A stretch of DNA of 64,000 nucleotides from Flavobacterium sp. KACC 22763 (GTDB lineage Bacteria > Bacteroidota > Bacteroidia > Flavobacteriales > Flavobacteriaceae), in the NCBI RefSeq assembly GCF_028736155.1, contig NZ_CP117879.1, positions 4,836,001-4,900,000 of the forward strand, read 5' to 3'. The translations under genes and the position numbers were made by a program. The first letter of the stretch is position 1, and each line of letters opens with the position of its first letter. The notes under the pieces are model-generated. The model saw only the letters and a program-made list of their open reading frames with translations, was not told where the DNA came from and made no database searches. Positions 23,830 through 33,896 of the stretch are shown here, piece after piece.

Positions 23830-26505
23830 ATGACAGAAAAAAGAAGAGACCTTGTATTATCAGGATTAGAACCGTTGATTATTACGCCGGAAAGTGTTTT
23901 CGTGAATGTTGGTGAGCGTACGAATGTAACAGGTTCAAGAAAATTCCTAAGACTAATCAAGGAAGAGAAATATGACGAGGCGCTTGATATTGCAAGACAG
24001 CAGGTAGAAGGTGGAGCACAAATCATCGATATTAATATGGATGAAGGAATGCTTGACGGAGTTACTGCAATGACTAAATTTTTGAATTTAATTGCAGCAG
24101 AACCAGACATTTCGAGAGTGCCAATTATGATCGACAGTTCGAAATGGGAAATCATCGAAGCCGGTCTAAAAGTAGTACAAGGAAAAAGCGTTGTAAACTC
24201 GATTTCGTTAAAAGAAGGAGAAGAAGCCTTTATTCACCACGCTAAATTAATCAAACGTTACGGAGCGGCTGCTATTGTAATGGCTTTTGATGAAGTGGGT
24301 CAGGCGGATAATTACGATCGTAGAGTGGAAATCTGTCAGCGTTCGTATGACATTTTGGTGAACAAGGTAGGTTTCCCTCCACAGGATATTATTTTCGATT
24401 TAAATATTTTCCCTGTTGCAACGGGAATGGAAGAGCATAGATTGAACGCTTTGGATTTCTTTAGAGGAACAAAATGGGTTCGTGAAAATCTTCCGCACGC
24501 ACATATTAGTGGTGGAGTGAGTAACGTTTCGTTCTCTTTTAGAGGAAATGATACGGTTCGTGAAGCAATGCACTCGGTGTTTTTATACCACGCAATCAAA
24601 AACGGAATGACGATGGGAATCGTAAATCCGGAAATGCTTACGATTTACGATGATATTCCGAAAGATTTACTAGAATACGTTGAAGACGTAATTTTAGATA
24701 GACGTGACGACGCTACAGAAAGATTGTTAGATTTTGCAGACAGCGTAAAAGGTGAAGCAAAAAGCGATGAAAAAACGGTTCAAGAATGGCGTTTTGGAAC
24801 GGTTCAAGAACGTATTACACATTCGTTGGTAAAAGGAATTGACGCTTTTATCGAAGAAGATGTTGAAGAAGCACGTTTGGCAGCAACAAAACCAATCGAG
24901 GTTATTGAGATCAACCTAATGGCCGGAATGAATGTGGTTGGAGATTTATTCGGAAGCGGAAAAATGTTCCTGCCTCAGGTAGTAAAATCGGCTCGTGTAA
25001 TGAAAAAAGCCGTGGCTTATTTATTGCCATTTATTGAAGCGAGCAAACAAGCAGGGGATAAACAAGGAAATGGAAAAATCCTAATGGCAACCGTAAAAGG
25101 AGACGTTCACGATATTGGAAAAAACATCGTTTCAGTAGTTTTAGCTTGTAACAATTATGAGATTGTAGATCTTGGTGTTATGGTGCCTCCAGAAAAAATC
25201 ATTGCAGCGGCGATTGAACATGAAGTAGATATCATTGGATTAAGCGGATTGATCACGCCTTCGCTTGACGAAATGGTTTATTTAGCCAAAGAATTAGACA
25301 AACAAGACATTAAAATCCCAATTATGATTGGTGGAGCAACGACTTCGCGCGCGCATACAGCCGTGAAAATTGCACCTCAATATAGAGAAACTGTAATTCA
25401 TGTAAACGATGCTTCGAGAGCTGTTACTGTTGCAGGAAATCTGTTAGATCATAATAGAAAAATATATGCGGCAGATATTCGCGCAGAATACGATTCGTTT
25501 AGAGAAACATTTTTAAACCGTTCAAGAGATAAAAATTTCTTGACAATTGAAGATGCTCGTAAAAACAAATTACCATTGGATTGGAGTGAATATTCTCCAG
25601 TTAAACCAAAAGTAATTGGCGCGCAAACCATCGAAGTAGAACTAGATGTTTTGGTTCCATATATCGACTGGACGCCATTTTTCCAAACATGGGAATTGTA
25701 CGGAAAATATCCAGCAATTTTAACGGATGAGGTTGTGGGTAAAGAAGCGACATCTGTTTTTAACGATGCTCAAGCAATGCTGAAAGTAATTCTGGAAGAG
25801 AAAAAATTAAAGGCAAAAGGTATTTACGGAATTTTCCCAGCAAATCAGGTAAATGATGACGATATCGAATTGCGTGATGAAAACGGAAAAGTTTTAGAGA
25901 AATTCTTAACGCTTCGTCAGCAGTCACAAAAGACAAAAGGTGCTCCAAACATCGCTTTAGCTGATTTTATTTTGCCAAAAGACAGTGGCGTAACCGATTA
26001 TATGGGAGCTTTCTGTGTAACAACAGGTTTTGGTGTAGACGAATGGGCGGCAGAATACGAAAAGAATCTAGACGATTATAATTCGATTATGGTTAAAGCC
26101 CTTGCCGATCGTTTTGCTGAGGCTTTCGCCGAATATCTTCACGAGAGAGTTCGTAAAGATTTCTGGGGTTATGATAGCGAAGAATCTTTAACCAACGAAG
26201 AATTGATTAAAGAAAATTATAAAGGAATTCGTCCAGCGCCAGGTTATCCAGCCTGTCCAGATCACTTGGAGAAACCAACGATTTGGAAGCTTTTAGATGT
26301 TGAAAAACAAATTGGAGTGAAACTAACAGAAAGCATGGCAATGTGGCCAGCTTCGTCGGTTTCAGGATATTATTTCGGAAACCCGAAAAGCCGCTATTTC
26401 GGACTCGGAAAAATAAAAGAAGATCAGGTTACAGATTACGCCAAACGCCGAAATGTACCGCTTGATTACGCAATGAAATGGTTAAACCCTAATATAGCAG
26501 ATTAA
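23830..26505 (+). CDS. metH: Cobalamin-dependent methionine synthase, pterin/B12/activation half
   Basis: This 891-residue protein holds the methyltetrahydrofolate-binding domain ([14 protein letters not shown] near residue 26), the helical cap and B12 domain with the cobalt-ligand His427 in GDVHDIGKN, and the C-terminal SAM-dependent activation domain ([12 protein letters not shown]). With the 334-residue half at 21709 the sum is about 1225 residues, the length of intact MetH. It has its own start preceded by a CTTAG-word spacer (23784-23820). The break is at a domain boundary, so this is a true gene split and not a frameshift. Confidence 0.95.
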   Translation: MTEKRRDLVLSGLEPLIITPESVFVNVGERTNVTGSRKFLRLIKEEKYDEALDIARQQVEGGAQIIDINMDEGMLDGVTAMTKFLNLIAAEPDISRVPIMIDSSKWEIIEAGLKVVQGKSVVNSISLKEGEEAFIHHAKLIKRYGAAAIVMAFDEVGQADNYDRRVEICQRSYDILVNKVGFPPQDIIFDLNIFPVATGMEEHRLNALDFFRGTKWVRENLPHAHISGGVSNVSFSFRGNDTVREAMHSVFLYHAIKNGMTMGIVNPEMLTIYDDIPKDLLEYVEDVILDRRDDATERLLDFADSVKGEAKSDEKTVQEWRFGTVQERITHSLVKGIDAFIEEDVEEARLAATKPIEVIEINLMAGMNVVGDLFGSGKMFLPQVVKSARVMKKAVAYLLPFIEASKQAGDKQGNGKILMATVKGDVHDIGKNIVSVVLACNNYEIVDLGVMVPPEKIIAAAIEHEVDIIGLSGLITPSLDEMVYLAKELDKQDIKIPIMIGGATTSRAHTAVKIAPQYRETVIHVNDASRAVTVAGNLLDHNRKIYAADIRAEYDSFRETFLNRSRDKNFLTIEDARKNKLPLDWSEYSPVKPKVIGAQTIEVELDVLVPYIDWTPFFQTWELYGKYPAILTDEVVGKEATSVFNDAQAMLKVILEEKKLKAKGIYGIFPANQVNDDDIELRDENGKVLEKFLTLRQQSQKTKGAPNIALADFILPKDSGVTDYMGAFCVTTGFGVDEWAAEYEKNLDDYNSIMVKALADRFAEAFAEYLHERVRKDFWGYDSEESLTNEELIKENYKGIRPAPGYPACPDHLEKPTIWKLLDVEKQIGVKLTESMAMWPASSVSGYYFGNPKSRYFGLGKIKEDQVTDYAKRRNVPLDYAMKWLNPNIAD

Positions 26506-26510
26506 AGTTT

Positions 26511-26577
26511 TTGTTTCAAGTTTCAAGTTTCAAGTTCTCTATAGCAACTTGAAACTTGGAACCTGAAATTTGAAACA
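26511..26577. repeat. TTTCAAG-word inverted repeat
   Basis: Left words GTTTCAAGTTTCAAGTTTCA and right words CTTGAAACTTGGAACCTGAA are complementary. It lies right after the metH second half and may form a hairpin in the transcript. Confidence 0.7.
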
Positions 26578-26663
26578 ACAAATATTTGATTTACGTTTTT
26601 TGATTCAGATTTTTTACACAATTCAAACTCAAAATTCATAACTCATAACTCATAATTCTAATA

Positions 26664-27620
26664 ATGAAAGTAACAGAACATATAGAAAACGCCAAAGGAA
26701 AAACATTATTCTCGTTTGAAATTATTCCGCCTCAAAAGGGGAAAAGCATTCAGGAGTTATACGATAATATTGATCCGTTAATGGAGTTTAATCCGCCGTT
26801 TATTGATGTAACGACTTCTCGTGAAGAGTATATTTACATTGACCGCGGTAACGGACTTTTGGACAAAAAACTGACTCGTATGCGTCCAGGAACGCTTGGA
26901 ATTTGCGCTTCTATAAAACATAAATACAATGTAGATACGGTTCCGCATTTGCTTTGCGGTGGTTTCACTAAAGAAGAAACCGAGTACATGTTGGTTGACT
27001 GTCATTATTTAGGAATCAATAACGTAATGGCACTTCGTGGAGATGCAATGAAAGACGAGCAGTCTTTTACACCAAAAGCTGGAGGGAATCATTATGCAAT
27101 TGATTTGGTAAAACAAATAAACGATTTGAATTGCGGAAAATATCTTCATGAAGTAATGGATGCTGACAACAAAGCTGATTTCTGTATTGGAGTTGCAGGT
27201 TATCCAGAAAAACATTTAGAATCACCATCTTTACAATCAGATTTAAAAAGATTAAAAGAAAAAGTTGATGCAGGAGCTGATTATGTAGTAACACAAATGT
27301 TTTTTGACAATGCTAAATATTTTGCTTTTGTAGAAAAAGCAAGAGAAATGGGAATCACAATTCCGATTATTCCTGGAATTAAACCAATTGCTGTTCAACG
27401 ACATTTGCAAGTTTTACCACAGATTTTCAGAATCGATCTGCCAGAAGATTTGATCGATGCTGTAGATAAATGCAAAAATAATGCTGAAATCAAACAAGTC
27501 GGAATCGAATGGGCGATTCAGCAGTCATTAGAATTAAAAGCCGCAGGAGTTCCGTTTTTACACTATTATTCAATGGGTAAATCTGAGAATATCCGCCAGA
27601 TTGCAAGTCAGGTTTTTTAA
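26664..27620 (+). CDS. metF: 5,10-methylenetetrahydrofolate reductase
   Basis: A 318-residue flavoprotein (FAD) that makes 5-methyltetrahydrofolate, the methyl donor for MetH and MetE. It shows FSFEIIPPQKGKS at the N terminus, ALRGD near residue 119, CIGVAGYPEKH, and VTQMFFDN. Its ATG follows a spacer of repeated AACTCATA words (26631-26658). It is in the SAM-riboswitch operon. Confidence 0.94.
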   Translation: MKVTEHIENAKGKTLFSFEIIPPQKGKSIQELYDNIDPLMEFNPPFIDVTTSREEYIYIDRGNGLLDKKLTRMRPGTLGICASIKHKYNVDTVPHLLCGGFTKEETEYMLVDCHYLGINNVMALRGDAMKDEQSFTPKAGGNHYAIDLVKQINDLNCGKYLHEVMDADNKADFCIGVAGYPEKHLESPSLQSDLKRLKEKVDAGADYVVTQMFFDNAKYFAFVEKAREMGITIPIIPGIKPIAVQRHLQVLPQIFRIDLPEDLIDAVDKCKNNAEIKQVGIEWAIQQSLELKAAGVPFLHYYSMGKSENIRQIASQVF

Positions 27621-27621
27621 T

Positions 27622-27703
27622 GTCATTGCGAGGAACGAAGCAATCTCACGTTGCTAATCTTTTGTACTTTTGTTAGTAGGATTGCTTTGTTCCTCATAAT
27701 GAC
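27622..27703. repeat. Inverted repeat, copy 2 of the GTCATTGCGAGG family
   Basis: The left arm is identical to copy 1 (GTCATTGCGAGGAACGAAGC); the right arm (GCTTTGTTCCTCATAATGAC) has a few changes. It starts two bases after the metF stop. Confidence 0.85.
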
Positions 27704-27754
27704 CAAGAGGGCTTGGAATTTGGAATTTAATTTTGGAATTTAACTTTTACAGTC

Positions 27755-28408
27755 ATGAAACAAGAAGAACTACAAGCCATAGCCTCTCAATTAAAACATC
27801 CATCGGGAGAAAAAGGAATTGAAATGGCCAATATGATGAACGAAACGAACATCAATATGACCAAACATTCGATTCAGAATCTCAATATAGCAAGCGAAAA
27901 CAAAATTCTGGAACTCGGACATGGAAATGCGGGACATGTAGAATTTCTGTTTGAACAAGCCAAAAATATAAGATACTACGGACTAGAAATGTCGGAACTG
28001 ATGTTTCAAGAAGCGCGCCAGATCAACCGAAATTTTGTTTCTCAAAAACAAGCTTTCTTTTCGCTTTATGACGGAAATACGATTCCGTTTGAAGATGGAT
28101 TATTCGATAAAATATTTACTGTAAATACAATCTATTTTTGGCAGAAACCCGAAGAATTGCTTTCAGAAATCTACAGAGTTTTAAAACCAAGCGGTAATTT
28201 CTGCTTAACATTTGCCGAAGAAGATTTCATGAAAACATTGCCTTTTACACAATTCGAATTTAAATTGTACAGTACTGAAAAAGCGCAGGATTTAATCAAA
28301 AAATCAGATTTTAAAATCGTTTACACAGAAACACAGACGGAAAAAGTAAAAAGCAAAACTGGCGAATTGGTTGACAGAGCTTTTACTACTATTGTTCTAG
28401 AGAAATAG
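27755..28408 (+). CDS. Class I SAM-dependent methyltransferase
   Basis: A 217-residue Rossmann-fold methyltransferase with motif I ILELGHGNAGHV (near residue 53), acidic residue in YYGLEMSE, and the late FTVNTIYFWQKPEELLSEIYRVLKP. The substrate is unknown; it is of the UbiE/ArsM-like small-molecule type. Co-transcription with metF is likely, which would place a SAM consumer in a SAM-controlled operon. Confidence 0.82.
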   Translation: MKQEELQAIASQLKHPSGEKGIEMANMMNETNINMTKHSIQNLNIASENKILELGHGNAGHVEFLFEQAKNIRYYGLEMSELMFQEARQINRNFVSQKQAFFSLYDGNTIPFEDGLFDKIFTVNTIYFWQKPEELLSEIYRVLKPSGNFCLTFAEEDFMKTLPFTQFEFKLYSTEKAQDLIKKSDFKIVYTETQTEKVKSKTGELVDRAFTTIVLEK

Positions 28409-28419
28409 TTAAGATTTTT

Positions 28420-28558
28420 AAACACATAGAAACATAGATTTTTCTTAATTTTAGTTTAGAAGAATTAAAAAGAAAACTACATTTTTCACACATAGCTATG
28501 TTTGTTTAAATAAGTAAAACGCCTTTCTAGACAAAGAGAACTATGTTTCTATGTGTTT
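28420..28558. repeat. Inverted repeat with 18-bp arms
   Basis: AAACACATAGAAACATAG (28420-28437) and CTATGTTTCTATGTGTTT (28541-28558) are exact complements about 100 bases apart, with a smaller CATAGCTATG palindrome inside. Confidence 0.8.
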
Positions 28559-28600
28559 AGAAAATATAGAGATTGCTGAATTCTAAACCCTTGTATCATT

Positions 28601-29824
28601 ATGGAAGTTAAGAAAATCAATTTTTTGCAGAGTTACAGCAGTATTTTATGGCTTCTTGGCGGTATTATAGTCGGAAGTATTTTTGGATTGGTTTTCGGAG
28701 AAGATGTTTTGATCATAAAACCGCTTGGCGATATATTTCTGAATTTACTTTTTACAGCCATTATTCCGCTTATCTTTTTTACAATTGGTTCTTCGGTTGC
28801 GAATCTAGAAAGAACAGAAAAACTTGGAAAACTCTTTGTTATAATGATATTGGTTTTTCTAGCTACCATTTTGATTTCGGCAATTGTAATGATCTGTGCT
28901 GTTTATCTTTTTCCAATTCATGAAGATATTGCGATTGCCAAAGTTCCGTTTGAAGAAGTGGCATCAGGATCAGCAGGAGATCAGATTGCAAAATTGCTTA
29001 CTGCCAATGATTTCTTCGAATTATTGTCTCGCAAAAGCATGTTGGCGTTGATTATTTTCTCTTTTTTAGTTGGTTTTGCCACACTGCAATCAGGAGAAAA
29101 AGGAAAAGCTTTCAAGAGTTTTCTGGATTCAGGAAACGAAGTAATGAAACAGCTTTTAAACATTATCATGAAATCTGCACCAATTGGTCTCGGAGCCTAT
29201 TTTGCTTATCAAGTTGGAGTTTTTGGACCGCAATTGTTAGGGGTTTATGCAAAACCGATGGCAGTTTATTATGGCGCTTGTATTTTCTACTTTTTCGTGT
29301 TTTTCAGTTTATATGCACTTGTTTCTGGAGGAAAAAGAGCTTTTAAAGTTTTTTGGGGTAACAATATAACTCCTTCTTTAACCGCAGTAGGAACTTGCAG
29401 CAGTATTGCCACTATACCAGCCAATCTAGATGCTGCAGAAAAAATGGGAATCCCTAGTCACGTCCGGAATTTAGTAATTCCGCTTGGAGCACCTTTGCAC
29501 AAAGACGGTTCGAGTATGTCCTCCATTTTAAAAATAACTTTTTTATTTGCCATGTTTGGGAAAGATTTTTCAGATCCGATGACCATTCTTTTAGCACTAG
29601 GAATTACAGTTGTCGTTTCTATTGTTGAAGGAGGAATTCCAAACGGAGGTTATATTGGCGAGATCTTAGCCATAACTGTTTATGGTTTTCCGATGGAACA
29701 AGCACTTCCTGTGGCAATGATTCTAGGAACTTTGGTTGACCCAATTGCTACGTTGTTAAACGCCAATGGAGATGTAATCTGTTCTATGATGGTTTCAAGA
29801 TTCTCTGAAAAAACAAAGTGGTAG
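28601..29824 (+). CDS. Dicarboxylate/amino acid:cation symporter
   Basis: A 407-residue inner-membrane transporter of the DAACS (GltP/DctA) family. It has about eight membrane segments and the re-entrant hairpin motifs GTCSSIATIPANLDAAEKMG and IPLGAPLHKDGSSMSSILK, the second corresponding to the family's substrate-binding region. It probably carries glutamate, aspartate or C4-dicarboxylates with Na+ or H+. It stands alone between a long inverted repeat and the PLP-decarboxylase gene. Confidence 0.9.
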   Translation: MEVKKINFLQSYSSILWLLGGIIVGSIFGLVFGEDVLIIKPLGDIFLNLLFTAIIPLIFFTIGSSVANLERTEKLGKLFVIMILVFLATILISAIVMICAVYLFPIHEDIAIAKVPFEEVASGSAGDQIAKLLTANDFFELLSRKSMLALIIFSFLVGFATLQSGEKGKAFKSFLDSGNEVMKQLLNIIMKSAPIGLGAYFAYQVGVFGPQLLGVYAKPMAVYYGACIFYFFVFFSLYALVSGGKRAFKVFWGNNITPSLTAVGTCSSIATIPANLDAAEKMGIPSHVRNLVIPLGAPLHKDGSSMSSILKITFLFAMFGKDFSDPMTILLALGITVVVSIVEGGIPNGGYIGEILAITVYGFPMEQALPVAMILGTLVDPIATLLNANGDVICSMMVSRFSEKTKW

Positions 29825-29905
29825 CTTCCTTTTAACACACACAAATTCTTATTTAATATTTTTTCATCTGTGCAATCTGCGCAACATAACTAATACAATA
29901 AACTT

Positions 29906-31306
29906 ATGAATTCAATATTACAACATGATCTCAATAATTTTGAGAATATTTTAGAAAAAACAAAACAGCAAGGTCTTGATTTCCTTAATAATATCGAAAA
30001 CATTCCAACGTCTAAAAATTATTCAATCGATCCTAAAACTGAGCTAAACGAATTAGGTTTAGGGTCTATTGAAGCTTTAAAAGAGTTTAATGAAAGATTA
30101 GCTCCATTAATGGTTTCTTCGCCAGGCCCGAGATATTGGGGATTTGTTACAGGCGGCTCGACACCTGCATCTATTGTTGGCGATTGGCTAGCGACTGTCT
30201 ATGATCAGAATACTCAGGCTGTAAAGGCACAAGGAGGAGCGTCGGCATTGATAGAGTTTGAAACCATCGATTTATTATTGCAATTGTTAGAACTTCCTGA
30301 TTCATTTTTAGGCGGATTCGTTACAGGGGCTACAATGTCAAACTTTACTTCTCTTGGCGTTGCTAGACAATGGTTTGGGAAACAGTTTGGAAAAGATTTT
30401 GCTAAAAACGGAATTTCAGAACCAATTAATATCCTAACAGCAACACCGCATTCTTCTACTATAAAATGTCTATCGCTTTTAGGAATTGGAAGTCAAAATT
30501 ATACAGCAATAAAAGCTCTAGAGGGAAATCGTGAAGCTCTTGATATTGCTGATTTGGAAGAAAATATAAAGAAATTAGACGGAAAGCCTTTTATATTAAT
30601 CTCAAGTGCAGGAACTGTAAACACAGCAGATTTTGATGATTTTGAAGCGATTGCTGCATTGAAAGAGAAATACAATTTCTGGTGGCATATTGATGCCGCT
30701 TTTGGCGGATTTGCAGCAGTTTCAGAAAAATATAAGCATTTAGTGCAAGGATGGGAAGGGGCAGACAGTATTACGATCGATTGTCACAAGTGGCTCAATG
30801 TACCTTATGAAAGCGCTTTTTATTTAGTTAAAAAAGAACATATTCATCTTCAGATTGAAACGTTCCAAAACTCAAATGCACCCTATTTAGCTAATCCGCT
30901 GGAGAATTTTAATTATTTGAATGTTCTTCCTGAAAATTCACGCCGTTTGCGTGCGTTGCCAGCATGGTTTTCGCTTAAAGCTTATGGAAAAGATGGTTTT
31001 AGAGATATTATTGAGAATAGTACAGCATTGGCTTTGCATTTTGGTAATGCCTTAATAGAAAATGATTTTGAACTTTTAGCGCCAATTCGTTTAAATAATG
31101 TCTGCTTTACACTGAAAGGAGAGCAAAATCAAGAAAAAGTAAGTCAATTTTTATCTGTTTTAAATGATACAGGAAAAGTATTTATGACACCAACGGTTTA
31201 TCAAGGCAGAAAGGGTATTAGAGCTTCTTTTGTAAATTGGAGAACTACAGAAAATGATGTGAAGCTTGTAATTGAGGAAATGCGAGAAGTGCTTTCAGAA
31301 TTATAA
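29906..31306 (+). CDS. Group II pyridoxal-dependent decarboxylase
   Basis: This 466-residue enzyme of the glutamate/aromatic/diaminobutyrate decarboxylase group shows GFVTGGSTPAS near residue 77, ATPHSSTIKC, the cofactor Asp-Ala in WWHIDAAFGGF, and PLP lysine in IDCHKWLNVPYE. Substrate cannot be read from sequence: aromatic amino acid, diaminobutyrate or sulfinate types are all possible. It may use an amino acid brought in by the adjacent symporter, which is inference. A terminator follows. Confidence 0.85.
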   Translation: MNSILQHDLNNFENILEKTKQQGLDFLNNIENIPTSKNYSIDPKTELNELGLGSIEALKEFNERLAPLMVSSPGPRYWGFVTGGSTPASIVGDWLATVYDQNTQAVKAQGGASALIEFETIDLLLQLLELPDSFLGGFVTGATMSNFTSLGVARQWFGKQFGKDFAKNGISEPINILTATPHSSTIKCLSLLGIGSQNYTAIKALEGNREALDIADLEENIKKLDGKPFILISSAGTVNTADFDDFEAIAALKEKYNFWWHIDAAFGGFAAVSEKYKHLVQGWEGADSITIDCHKWLNVPYESAFYLVKKEHIHLQIETFQNSNAPYLANPLENFNYLNVLPENSRRLRALPAWFSLKAYGKDGFRDIIENSTALALHFGNALIENDFELLAPIRLNNVCFTLKGEQNQEKVSQFLSVLNDTGKVFMTPTVYQGRKGIRASFVNWRTTENDVKLVIEEMREVLSEL

Positions 31307-31321
31307 ACTTGATAAAAGTAG

Positions 31322-31349
31322 AAGAGCCTGTTTGAAGGAACAGGCTCTT
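31322..31349. terminator. Bidirectional terminator
   Basis: Perfect 11-bp stem AAGAGCCTGTT / AACAGGCTCTT lies between the convergent decarboxylase and TonB-receptor genes. Confidence 0.8.
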
Positions 31350-31395
31350 GACTAACACAAAAAAAACAAAAACAAGGTATTTAAAGAACGAAATT

Positions 31396-33516
31396 TTAAA
31401 TTCGGTATGTAAATGCAATTGTCGCAATACGATTGTCTAACTCATATCTTTTATCGATGCTAGTTTGTGCAACTGCAGATTTAATGTTGAAATTATTGGT
31501 ATTGAAAACATCTGTAAAATTCAGTTTGATGTTTCCTTTTTTTGCTAAAACTTGTTTTGAAATCCCAATGCTGAAATCAAAGAAACCGTCTCTCTGATAA
31601 ATTCCAAGATTTGATTTTGATTGATATTGGGCATTTCCTTCTGCTTTTAAAGTTTCAGTTATCGCAAAAGAATTCTGAACGCTTACATTCAAAGTCATAA
31701 TAGGATCGATAGTATTACTGTTTAAAATCTCTCCCATAAACTTATTTTCAAAAACATTGAATAATGTATTCACAGACCACCATTTGTTTAGCTCAGAGGT
31801 GTTTGTAATGTTAATTCCATAATTATATGATTTGTCAACATTTATTTGAGTTGTAACGGTTGTATTCGTGTCTGGATTATAATTGTACACTTCCGTGAAA
31901 ACATCTTTGGTACTATTAAAATAAACAGAAGCCATAAAATTACTTTTCCAAGCATAGCCAATTTCCATAGCGTGCGTAATCTCTGGAATCAAATTCGGAT
32001 TTCCTTGTGAATAATTGAATGAATCATCATAAAAACGAAACGGATTCAAATCGAACTGGCTTGGTCTATTAATTCTTTTGCTATACGATGCATGTGCTGA
32101 ATGATTAGTGGTAAATTCATACTTTAAAGAAAGACTCGGAAACCATTTTAAATAATCGTCTTTATGCTGTTCGTTTAGCGTTTTCTGATCAATATTTATC
32201 GCAGTATATTCAGTTCTTAAACCAGCCTGAATGTTTAATTTTTCTAGCTGATATTTATAATTCGCGTAAGCAGCATAAATCTGTTCGTTATATTCAAAAT
32301 GGTTAGTCGAATTAACATCAATCTGCCATTCATTATTTTCATAATATTCATAGACCGATGGATTGTCATTGTTTTTAATACTGGTTTTAAAACCCCATTC
32401 AATAGATTGCTTTTCCTTGAACGGATTTACAAAATCAACTTTTCCTGTAAAGACTTTTAACTGGGAAGGAATATAACCGCGACGGTCATTTACTACAGTT
32501 GCATTTGCTGTATTATCAGCACTTTGAAATTGATTGGATCTAAACTTCGAAGTTTCATATTCAAAATCAAAAGACATGTTTTTTCCTTCGGTATTAAATT
32601 TATGCACCCCAGAAAAAGCATACGTATAATCAAACCATTTTTCTTTACTGTCATTGTAAGTCAAAGCATCAAAAATAGGCTGGTTCGAAGTATTAAAGAC
32701 TGTATTTGTTCCGTCCGCCATATTTTCATAACGTCCGATTTTGGCATCTACATAAAACTCTAAATTTGTTTTAGGAGAAACTTCGTATTGCGTTCCTATT
32801 TTAAAATTATTAGAAGTCAAAGGCTCATCTGTAATAGAAGTTTGGTGATTTTTAGATATAATTTCTTGATGTGTAAGATCTGTATATTGAGTCTGATTGA
32901 ACTTTTTATGTTCTTCTTCACCACGGAAAGTATAGCTATAATTTCCGAAAACGCCCCATTTATCTTTATTGTAATTTAAATTAAAGCCAGAATTGGTTCT
33001 GTTTTTTCGGCCTCTTCCATAACTGGTAAAAGCAGTTCCTTTTAAACCAGAAGCATTTGGTTTTTTGAGGATAATATTTATGATACCAGCTTTTCCTGCA
33101 GCATCATATTTAGAAGAAGGATTGGTGATTACCTCAATTTGTTTGATGTTGGATGAGGTTGTTGCTTTTAAATAATTTGCTAATTCTTTTTGCGAAAGCT
33201 GTGTCAGTTTACCATTTATCATCACTGCAACACCTTGCTGTCCGCGAATAGACAAATCGCCATCTTGAGACACAACAACGCCTGGCGCACGAGATAATAC
33301 GTCAAGCGCGGTCCCGCCTTCAGATACGATGCTGTTTTCTACATTAAAAACAAGACGATCAGATTTTTGAGTATATAGTACTTTTTTTCTGCTAATCACG
33401 ATTTCATCTAAAGCATTTATAGTGGTTTCAACAATACTGTCTGTTTCTTTTTCTGTTTGAGAATATCCATCATATACCGAAAAAGCAAGCATAAGAGAGG
33501 TTATAATTTTTTTCAT
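31396..33516 (-). CDS. TonB-dependent outer-membrane receptor
   Basis: The 706-residue protein has a signal peptide (cleavage near GYSQ), a plug domain (about 35-140; ALDVLSRAPGVVVSQDGDLSIRG-type region and ITNPSSKYDAAGKAGIINIIL), and a long beta-barrel rich in alternating aromatic strands ending in IATIAFTYRI. It lacks the N-terminal carboxypeptidase-like domain that many Bacteroidota relatives carry, so it is shorter. Cargo is unknown; no partner SusD, siderophore or metal gene is nearby. It belongs to the outer-membrane beta-barrel group often seen singly. Confidence 0.9.
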   Translation of the reverse strand: MKKIITSLMLAFSVYDGYSQTEKETDSIVETTINALDEIVISRKKVLYTQKSDRLVFNVENSIVSEGGTALDVLSRAPGVVVSQDGDLSIRGQQGVAVMINGKLTQLSQKELANYLKATTSSNIKQIEVITNPSSKYDAAGKAGIINIILKKPNASGLKGTAFTSYGRGRKNRTNSGFNLNYNKDKWGVFGNYSYTFRGEEEHKKFNQTQYTDLTHQEIISKNHQTSITDEPLTSNNFKIGTQYEVSPKTNLEFYVDAKIGRYENMADGTNTVFNTSNQPIFDALTYNDSKEKWFDYTYAFSGVHKFNTEGKNMSFDFEYETSKFRSNQFQSADNTANATVVNDRRGYIPSQLKVFTGKVDFVNPFKEKQSIEWGFKTSIKNNDNPSVYEYYENNEWQIDVNSTNHFEYNEQIYAAYANYKYQLEKLNIQAGLRTEYTAINIDQKTLNEQHKDDYLKWFPSLSLKYEFTTNHSAHASYSKRINRPSQFDLNPFRFYDDSFNYSQGNPNLIPEITHAMEIGYAWKSNFMASVYFNSTKDVFTEVYNYNPDTNTTVTTQINVDKSYNYGINITNTSELNKWWSVNTLFNVFENKFMGEILNSNTIDPIMTLNVSVQNSFAITETLKAEGNAQYQSKSNLGIYQRDGFFDFSIGISKQVLAKKGNIKLNFTDVFNTNNFNIKSAVAQTSIDKRYELDNRIATIAFTYRI

Positions 33517-33896
33517 GTTGTTTCAATTTGGGCAATTCTAAACCGAGATTTAGAACATAATCTTTGTAATTTTTTTGAATTAGAATTATTGCAGTACAAT
33601 TTGTTCTAATTTTTCTGAAAATCTTTTTTGAAGATGTATTGCTTGATTTGAAACAATAGAAATATGTTTTTTAAGGGTGTGGAGTATACGTAACATACTG
33701 TGGCATTTAAAATTTGATTCGCCAAATATAATACTATTTATAACAAGTCTAAATAAAAATAATAATTATTTTTTGCAGAAAAGCCTTAATTTGTTGATTT
33801 GTAGGGAAAAGAATTAAAATGGGGAATAAAAAAAGCGGTCTGTTTTTTATAAAACAAACCGCTTTTTAACTGAAAACTGTGACTTAGACTGAAAAC
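33517..33896 (-). other. Gap between gldA and the TonB receptor
   Basis: It holds the gldA terminator (33830-33867) and a leftward TATATTTG (33723-33730 on the minus strand) that could be the -7 element of the receptor promoter, but no TTG lies at the right distance. The leader would be about 200 bases. Nothing else is seen. Confidence 0.45.
33830..33867 (-). terminator. Terminator after gldA
   Basis: Stem AAAAAGCGGT...TGTTTT paired with AAAACA...ACCGCTTTTT, one unpaired base on each side, ends in T (minus strand). Confidence 0.85.

Noticed and set aside
21709..26505. metH as a frameshifted or interrupted pseudogene
   Set aside because: The break is at a domain boundary, both halves have own starts, all zinc, pterin and B12 motifs are intact, and the summed length equals intact MetH.
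33723..33730. Promoter of the TonB receptor
   Set aside because: A TATATTTG is present on the minus strand but the TTG is only 13 bases away and the leader would be about 200 bases; kept only as a note.
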